From Antedon mediterranea (lineage: Eukaryota; Echinodermata; Crinoidea; Comatulida; Antedonidae), in contig NC_092670.1 of NCBI RefSeq assembly GCF_964355755.1, positions 21,637,201-21,701,200 on the forward strand: DNA of 64,000 nt, given 5' to 3'. Positions within the stretch are counted from its first letter, which is position 1; each line of letters begins with the position of its first letter. This document shows, in pieces, positions 57,501 to 64,000 of this stretch. Below the pieces are notes generated by a model, which saw only the letters and a list, made by a program, of their open reading frames with translations, had not been told where the DNA came from and did not search any database. Made by a program: the position numbers and the translations under genes.

Positions 57501-58962
57501 AGAAGAAAAATAATCAATGTAAAGCCCATTCAATTACCATTGGTTAAATTTAGCTATTTTATACTAGATGGAATGTTGCACAAAGCAAACAAATTGAGAT
57601 TTTATTTTATTCATGTGTATATCTGTAAATAAGACATTTATTTAAATATTTTCAACCATAAACAAATTACAAAGCTAAAATGTAACAATATCAAGCAAGG
57701 ATGAAAGTAGATTAAAGTTATCTAAATCCAAAGTTCTACAAAAGATTTAGTACCAGCATTAAACAAGATCCCACATCTTGTGTTACATTTTTGTACATGT
57801 ACCAGTTCTATTTACAATCAACAAGCACTCCGGGGATTATAAATTTATTATACTAACAATGTATCATATTAATTTCATAATAATAGCTGACATAGATTTA
57901 CTGTACTTTACAGTGTTATAAACTACATCCATATACTGTACCATAATTATTTAATTTAGAAACAAAATGTTTAATAAATCAAAGTGCACATTATAATTGT
58001 TGGTAATTTTATTATTCTTTACTTTATCTGTCATTTATTTTTACCATTTTCAGAGTTGCCTTTTTCCCCCTTCACATTGGCGACCATGTGTACATTGAGG
58101 AGGATTGTGTGATTAACGCAGCCCAAGTTGGTTCCTACGTACACATCGGCAAGAACTGTGTCATTGTAAGTAGCGACTTAGTTAATCCAGTTAATTACTG
58201 CAGTGACTAGCTAATTACACAGTCTTACTCTCCCAATATTGGAATCCCTGAAAACCAGACTTTTCCGGAGTTTCAACAAATTTCCAATACTCTTTTTTTA
58301 CCATTAAAAACACATTCAGATTACCAGATCAGATTACTTATATATTAAGCCTGTCTGGTTTTGGGAGAGCTAACTTTAAAACGAAATCAGAAGGTTCAGG
58401 TATCTATGTGTAGGAAGTTAATACTGTATTCAACTTGTTTGTGAATAGAATAATCATCACAACCATGCAGTACCTGGTTATCAGTACCTTTTATCTTTTC
58501 ATATTTAATCACCATATTTGACACATGATTTGCATTCCTTGTACATTACAATTACACGAATGTAATAAAATGTTTATTGATCTGAACTTAGTACTTTATC
58601 TTTTCAGGGAAGGAGGTGCGTTTTAAAAGATTGTTGTGCTATAGCGGACAATACGTACCTACCACCTGAGACTGTGGTGCCACCTTTCACAGTGTTTTCA
58701 GGCTCCCCAGGTAAATTACAAATGTCAACAGTGATTGTCATATTCGTAGTGTTGATGATAATGTGATAATAGTGACAATAACTTTGGTGGTGATGGAAGC
58801 TGCTACTCCAATACATTTTTTTTTTTTTTTTTTCTAGGTCGTGTTAGTGATGAATTACCAGAATGTACTCAAGATTTAATGATAGATGTAACCAAGGGAT
58901 ACTATCAACATTTCTATCCAATAGCAGAAATTAAAGAAAATAAAGAGCCTGTAACTAGTTAA
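54525..58962 (+). CDS. DCTN5: Dynactin subunit 5 (p25), six exons, complete
   Basis: Exons are 54,525-54,572, 55,256-55,324, 56,297-56,415, 58,054-58,165, 58,608-58,710 and 58,838-58,962. All introns are GT-AG and all joins are in phase: 576 nt, 191 residues (human 182). DCTN5 is part of the pointed-end complex of dynactin, with DCTN4, DCTN6 and ACTR10, and helps dynein engage cargo on membranes. The protein is a left-handed beta-helix built from hexapeptide turns. Landmarks are YNKAEYIET (8-16), [20 protein letters not shown] (18-37), [16 protein letters not shown] (46-61), [10 protein letters not shown] (70-79), the turn series [20 protein letters not shown] (86-105), RCVLKDCC and [15 protein letters not shown], then [15 protein letters not shown]. 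The C-terminus is about nine residues longer than in human and charged. Three overlapping AATAAA signals lie at 59,259-59,273. Confidence 0.96.
57407..57545. mobile_element. Degraded inverted-repeat element in DCTN5 intron 3
   Basis: ATTGTCCTCTGACAAATTAC, TTGACCAAAAATTGG and CTGGATAAAACCTAATTTAA correspond to the left arm of 53,600-54,345. The right arm is not clear. Confidence 0.4.
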
Positions 58963-58986
58963 TGATATCAATGAAATTCCAATATG

Positions 58987-58992
58987 TTTATT
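58987..58992 (-). terminator. Candidate poly(A) signal for NOL11
   Basis: Minus-strand AATAAA, about 330 bases past the NOL11 stop. If used, the NOL11 transcript would run antisense across the whole DCTN5 3' UTR. Confidence 0.4.
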
Positions 58993-59258
58993 TATAAACT
59001 TCTTCTTCTACGTTTGTTCCTAGAGCTTACAGTATATTTAAATGCAAGGTCAATACATCATGACCTCCACTTTCTCTCTCACACAGCAACCATATTGGTG
59101 CTACTTTGTGGTAGATTGGTTAAACACACCAACATTTAAAAATATATATATGGTTCATTTGGCTAATTTAACCTGAAAATGCAAGTATTTGTAATTTCAA
59201 ATGTGGCCATATTAGGGTAGCCATATTTTATGTGTTTTTTTATATTAAAAAAAAGTGC

Positions 59259-59273
59259 AATAAAATAAATAAA
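59259..59273 (+). terminator. Poly(A) signals for DCTN5
   Basis: Three overlapping AATAAA hexamers about 300 bases after the DCTN5 stop, and only about 50 bases before the NOL11 stop on the other strand. Confidence 0.6.
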
Positions 59274-59320
59274 ATAGTTTAGTTGCTCAACTCTGATTAT
59301 TCCAAAAGTTGAGGCTGCTG

Positions 59321-62300
59321 TTAAAATAGTCTGATAGTCTCAATACTGTAGAGTTGGTTGCTCTTCCTTGAGTTTGCATATGTTTCTTTGTTTGATTTTA
59401 ACATTGTATGGAGAAGCCCTTGTAGAGAATTAAGCTGGCGAAAGTATTGAACCTAAATATAGACAAAAATGAATTCAAACTGAAGTTGTCTTCCAAAGCA
59501 CTGATTCATCTCATTAATATTTGACAATGCAAGCAAACGTTGAATTTGGTAGTGGTAGTTCAACTATTTGATCGCAAAATCAAATGTATCATGCACACGC
59601 ATCTACCAGAGCCATATATATAGAGAGAGACATTGGGTTAATACTGATACACATTAGACTTTAGAGCAAATTGTGTCAAAATAGTCTCTATTAATGCATG
59701 TATAGTATAGGAGCAACAAAGTACTTGCAGCAAAGAATAATTGCGCACGTAGTACATTAAAAAGTTTGATTGATTGATTTTGGAACAAAACATCCCATAA
59801 CTAGGTCCTATTAATAACAATTATGTAATTTTTAATTCATAATGTATGCTTTCCACACTAAATAAAATAATAAAGTGTCGTGGATATATTTGTTAATATA
59901 CTGAAAAGGGTATGAACAATATTAAAATAATAATGACAAATTATTACAAATGAAATGATGAACGAGTCTCTTAAATTTGATAATGTTGGCAGCACAGTTT
60001 GTGTCAAAAACGGCTTCTGATCAATTTAATGTCTTAACTCTGGATATATATGGCATCTACAGAGTAATACTGCCACCACTATCATACAGTACATACCTGA
60101 GTTTCTACTACGGTGTGAAGCTGCAGGAGAAGGGTCTTGGCTTTGTTTGAGATTACCAATGATGTATAATGACTATCAAGTAATAGGCATATCCAATCAA
60201 TTACACATTCAACTTTGACTTCTTCTTTGTTTTCAACAGTGCTAAGAAGGTAGTAGAGATACTCGACCAAGACCTATGTAGATTAAAATTGGTTAATTTA
60301 CATACAATGATTGGTTGTCATTTTGTTTCTCTTTATACTGTGTGACCTCTTCAGTACAAGACTGTTGTCCCAGTGGGTCCTGTGCATGATCATGATCATC
60401 CTGTGCATGACCATGATCAGCAGTCCAGGAGATGCTTTTTTTCTAATAGTGTACATGTTCTTATGCAAATGTTTAATGTATATACATGGGACTTATGTCC
60501 CATCTGAAGGATGATGCAATTAGACTAAACTAATCCTATGCAGTGGAGTAACGCAGGAGGCAAAGGCCCCTGGTTTAACACTCTTAAGAGCCCTCCAACA
60601 CTGGGGGTAGTTGCATTGGGACTGCTCATGCTATGGGCCCCTTAAGCTATGGGGCGTCTGGGTTTAGCCAGTGAGCGCTCATTACGCCACTGACGCAAAT
60701 TGTATGAACCCACATTCTCTCAGGCTTGGTTTGGTGATGCTGTTTTGGGCCATTACAACACCCTGCAACTGAGTAGGGAATCGAACCCACAACTTCAGAA
60801 AGATAAAGCATTGTTAGTACTTACCAAAACTTCTCCAATGTCAAGGTGTTTTAAACTCTCCGCCAAAAACACATCATTGCATTGGCACTTTAAGATGGTG
60901 TTTATTAACTGAGCAAGATCTTCGTTTAAGGGGTTGGCAATTTCATTCTGTAATCCAGTTTCGTAACCTTTATGACTTCTAAAATTAAATGAGAGAAAAC
61001 AGTTTACTATTATTAGACCAGTAAATTATAAACATAATTATAATACTTACTATTCCTATAATAATATTCAATTCAATATGCAAATTTGATATCGCTTATA
61101 AGTCATGTACCACATATATTTAGTTCTTTAGTAAACATTCTCCTTCTTGAATACATTTATATTTGGCTATAAATAGGGCAGATTAAAGTAGAGATTTAGA
61201 CTAAGTAACCTTCCCTAAAGTTGTCTATGGCTAGTCTAACAGTTTAAGCCTCACATATAATATAAGATATAAGTATTCCAGCAGACATAGGCTTGATAAC
61301 CACAAATACCTTAGAAAAAGTTGAAGACTCCTGACTATGACATCTTCTGGCACATCTGACATGTTTTTTAAGCAGACTGACAACACATCTTTGTCTTGTT
61401 TATCCAGTACAACGTTCAAAAACTCTTGACAGGAACTAAAAAGATGAATTGGAAATTAAGTGAGAGCACAATGGCAACGATTAAGACTTTGTGTCAAATG
61501 AAATTTGTGTTGTCTATTTTATTTTATTTATTTAAGCACCCAGCACCCACAGAATAGTTAGAACTGACCTAGCTGAAATGTTGCAAAATTCTACAATGTT
61601 CACTAATGCTTGCTTTGGCCAGAATTGTTTCTCTTCTGTACACCGGCGTGCAACGTGCTGGAGTAGAGGCGTTAAGTAACAGGAATCTGGAAACCTGTCA
61701 GTATTCAATGTTGCTAGCAGATTCTTGCAGCTAGATGCAAACATTGCTTCACTTTTACTCTAAAATATAAAAATAATATTACAAACATGGTTCCAAGGTG
61801 CCAGGCTGTGTCTTTTATGTAATCTGAAGAAGTTCTTAAGCCTTGTCTACACTATCAAACTTTATGTGACAACAAATTGTGATGTGCCCATATATGGACA
61901 TGATGATGTCATATCACTACCATATTTGAGCATATCACTACCATATTTGGGCACATCACACTTTTTTTGTCAAAATAGTTTGATAATGTAGATAGAGCTT
62001 TAAGCACTGTATATTTTGTTTTCCATTGCGCCACACTCTTACTCAGATTAGGATTTTCCTTTATCACGCCAGAAATTGCAAAGGAGGCCTTAGGTTGATC
62101 TAGGAGCATTTAGTACCCTAATATCTGTTCTATGCAACAGCGTAAACTAGACCTATAACAAGGGCTTGGGAAACTATTAGCCTAAACAATATAATTTAAC
62201 TCACCTTCTGCTTATCCATTGCTTCTTTCAGTAGCTTTTCTTTAACAGCAATTTTTTCTTCAGCTCTCTGAATGTATAAAAGTAATTCTCAATAATACTT

Positions 62301-63698
62301 GATCAAGATATCTAGTACATTTTAATGTATTGTATTGATATTTTAATGTTTTTTTTTTTGGGTTTTTTTTTTAAGTATCAAGGAAAATCAATTTCATGTT
62401 CGCCTGGTTGTGTTCAAGACAATAAAGATTTATCTTATCTTATCTTATTTAGATACATTCCACAAATATAAAAAATTAAATTAAACAATTGATGTGCTTT
62501 GTGATTGTTAATTAACATTGACCAAAACATTGTTAAATATTTTGTTATTTTTACAAATAGATGATTGAAAGTTTCTTAGTACTGTATGATAATTTAAACA
62601 TTATAAGCAAATTTGGTAATTGGTGTGTTTTATGTTAAGGTTTAGGTTAGAATATGATACTGCACCAGTTATGCTGTATGTAATGCTGTATGTGATACAG
62701 TACAGGGATCAGGTGGAATGTGGTGGAGATTGCTAGCTTACCGCAGCCATAGGCTTCCAATCCGCTTGTACTGTTATAGTATTTTCTGAATCTTTGTTTC
62801 GTAGGCACCCAAGCGCACCAGCTAAACTAGCATTTGGGCAACTGAATCTATAAGCAACAATTTTATCCCCCCTTGACAATAGAATGGTATCTTCGAAGGA
62901 AGCAATTTTTGCTGTGTTAGTATCCGTGTCTGGCAATTCCATTTTCGCTTGAAGGGTAATAAATTTTGAATCCCATATCGTGAGAAATTCTATGAAATAA
63001 AAAATCAAAAAGGATGAGATTAAGAATACGGTATAAAGCATGTCATTTTTGACTAGCAAATTGGCAAATGGGCTAGTAAAATCAAGTTTGAGGCTAGTGA
63101 GAAAATTATTATTTTTATACTGAAAATACTAAAGCTTTGTCTACACTATCAAACTTTATATGCCCATACATACATGGAGATGATGATGGCATATCACTAC
63201 CATATTTGGGCACAAACTAGTTGATAGTGTAGACAGAGCTTTAAGCACTGTATATTTTGTTTTCCATTGCACCACACTCTTACCCAGATTAGGATTTTCT
63301 TTATCTATGCCTTTCACGCCAGAAATTGCAAAGTAGTCCACTCCAAGCCAAGTCACAGCCGCAGATTGGGATTTTACTGTCAATAGAGGGCGGCATTCTA
63401 CATATTCATCAGTCGTTAAGAATGGAATTACAGACAGGCACACATTTCCATTGTTCCCTGCAATTTTAAGACAAAAACATATTTTTAATCAATCTATGTA
63501 CTAGTGTTACTATTGATTTTTGTAGCTTGCACCAAATTGCGACAGGTACTTACATATTGTTATAACATGGATACTGCCCTCTACTGGTAACAAACTGTAA
63601 GTTACTATAAAAGCATCGTTATCTTCATTTCTAAATACCAATTGTTTGCCTGGATTTTCACTTCCTTTGTCAAAAACAAATATTCTCCATATTTTATC
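59321..63698 (-). CDS. NOL11: Nucleolar protein 11, last nine exons (5' end beyond window)
   Basis: Minus-strand exons are 63,698-63,554, 63,457-63,284, 62,989-62,742, 62,267-62,205, 61,759-61,569, 61,435-61,310, 60,978-60,825, 60,273-60,097 and 59,452-59,321. All joins are GT-AG and keep one frame: 1410 nt, 469 residues plus stop. NOL11 is a UTP-A (t-UTP) factor of the small-subunit processome, needed for rRNA transcription and early 18S processing in the nucleolus. Diagnostic stretches are LTIWDSKFITLQ with MELP (end of the beta-propeller), ASLAGALGCL, KDVLSVCLKNM...VPEDV, VIDWICLLLDSHY and the terminal QLYSIETIRLF, each closely paralleled in vertebrate NOL11. The 63-nt exon adds a charged helix (RAEEKIAVKEKLLKEAMDK). 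The N-terminal propeller lies to the right of the window. The long acidic insert of human NOL11 is absent. Confidence 0.95.
60538..60824 (-). mobile_element. SINE-like segment filling part of a NOL11 intron
   Basis: The minus strand contains GGTTCGATTCC (60,787-60,777), a perfect box B, within GTGGGTTCGATTCCCTAC, which pairs like a tRNA T-arm. There is no box A between it and the exon; the intron donor at 60,824 lies only about 37 bases away. Downstream is a GC-rich body (GGCGTAATGAGCGCTCACTG). It looks like a 5'-truncated tRNA-derived SINE. Confidence 0.45.
61836..62083. mobile_element. GTCTACACTATC-family MITE, copy 4, with NOL11 exon fragment
   Basis: The MITE (61,836-62,003) has TTAA at both ends. 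It is followed by about 80 bases nearly identical to those after copy 5. These include TTTTGTTTTCCATTGC, the inactive remains of the 63,284 splice donor, and about 45 bases of the NOL11 exon (CACGCCAGAAATTGCAAAG). The copy lies in a different NOL11 intron and has no acceptor, so it should not be spliced in. Confidence 0.75.
62380..62460 (+). repeat. Retroelement 3' tail in a NOL11 intron
   Basis: CAATAAAGATTTATCTTATC with further CTTAT repeats is a typical non-LTR element terminus with a short repeat tail. The body is not recognisable. Confidence 0.45.
63130..63244. mobile_element. GTCTACACTATC-family MITE, copy 5
   Basis: Left end TAAAGCTTTGTCTACACTAT; right end TAGTGTAGACAGAGCTTTAA. The interior is shortened by about 50 bases against copy 4. 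The right end lies 40 bases from the donor of the NOL11 exon ending at 63,284. Confidence 0.75.
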
Positions 63699-64000
63699 CT
63701 GAAAAAAAAAAACGTCAAAATTCGTTATTAGTAATTTTTATGTATGCTGAATGCAGATATGTATTTTTTACTTATTACTTATTTTGTATATTAATCTTAT
63801 TTTCATAAAAACTTTCATTTGCAGACCCTGTTAAAAGTTGACAACCTAAATTGTCTAAATTCAACATTGTTTTTGAAAGACACCATAAAGGTAATTATGA
63901 ATTATTATATCTCAAATCAAAGTTTTTAAAATGTTCATTTCAAATTACCAAAAATGTCAAATAATTATTACTGTATATTTTTTAAAACATTTTTAGAAAA

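Overview
This is a eukaryotic, AT-rich, repeat-dense stretch of animal nuclear DNA. Genes are split by short GT-AG introns and several encode proteins recognisable across metazoans (SBK1-like kinase, DHCR7, DCTN5, NOL11, a THAP-domain relic). Many small TTAA-flanked inverted-repeat elements, tRNA-derived repeats and the recurrent palindrome TAGGCCTA suggest a marine invertebrate, perhaps an echinoderm; that placement is inference. I see no bacterial or phage gene, CRISPR array or operon.

Layout. 1-85: possible last codons of an upstream gene. 86-29,900: essentially gene-free, filled with mobile-element debris. It holds MITEs, a LINE reverse-transcriptase tail, several minisatellites and hairpins, and a striking block of five direct ~1.42-kb repeats (17,651-24,873), each with a tRNA-like polymerase III promoter and a T-run. 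29,940-31,124: intronless SBK1-like kinase (+). 32,518-39,162: two head-to-tail DHCR7 paralogues (-), each four exons and 488 codons, with identical exon lengths. 39,163-46,400: gene-poor, with a 193-bp fold-back, inverted copies of a GGTC-repeat element, and degraded tandem repeats. 46,432-47,493: single-pass membrane protein with an Arg/Ser/Pro-rich repeat tail (+). 50,206-51,616: broken two-exon THAP-domain gene (-). 52,246-53,407: small two-helix membrane protein (+). 54,525-58,962: DCTN5, six exons (+). 59,321 to beyond 63,698: NOL11, last nine exons (-), convergent with DCTN5.

The genes look like independent housekeeping or signalling units rather than a pathway cluster: sterol synthesis (DHCR7 pair), dynactin pointed end (DCTN5), ribosome biogenesis (NOL11) and a neural-type kinase (SBK1). 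The most informative local biology is the diverged DHCR7 pair, an exon fragment of NOL11 copied together with a MITE, and the tandem array of polymerase-III-promoter repeats. Exon joins were worked out by hand from splice signals, reading phase and family resemblance; no database search was run.
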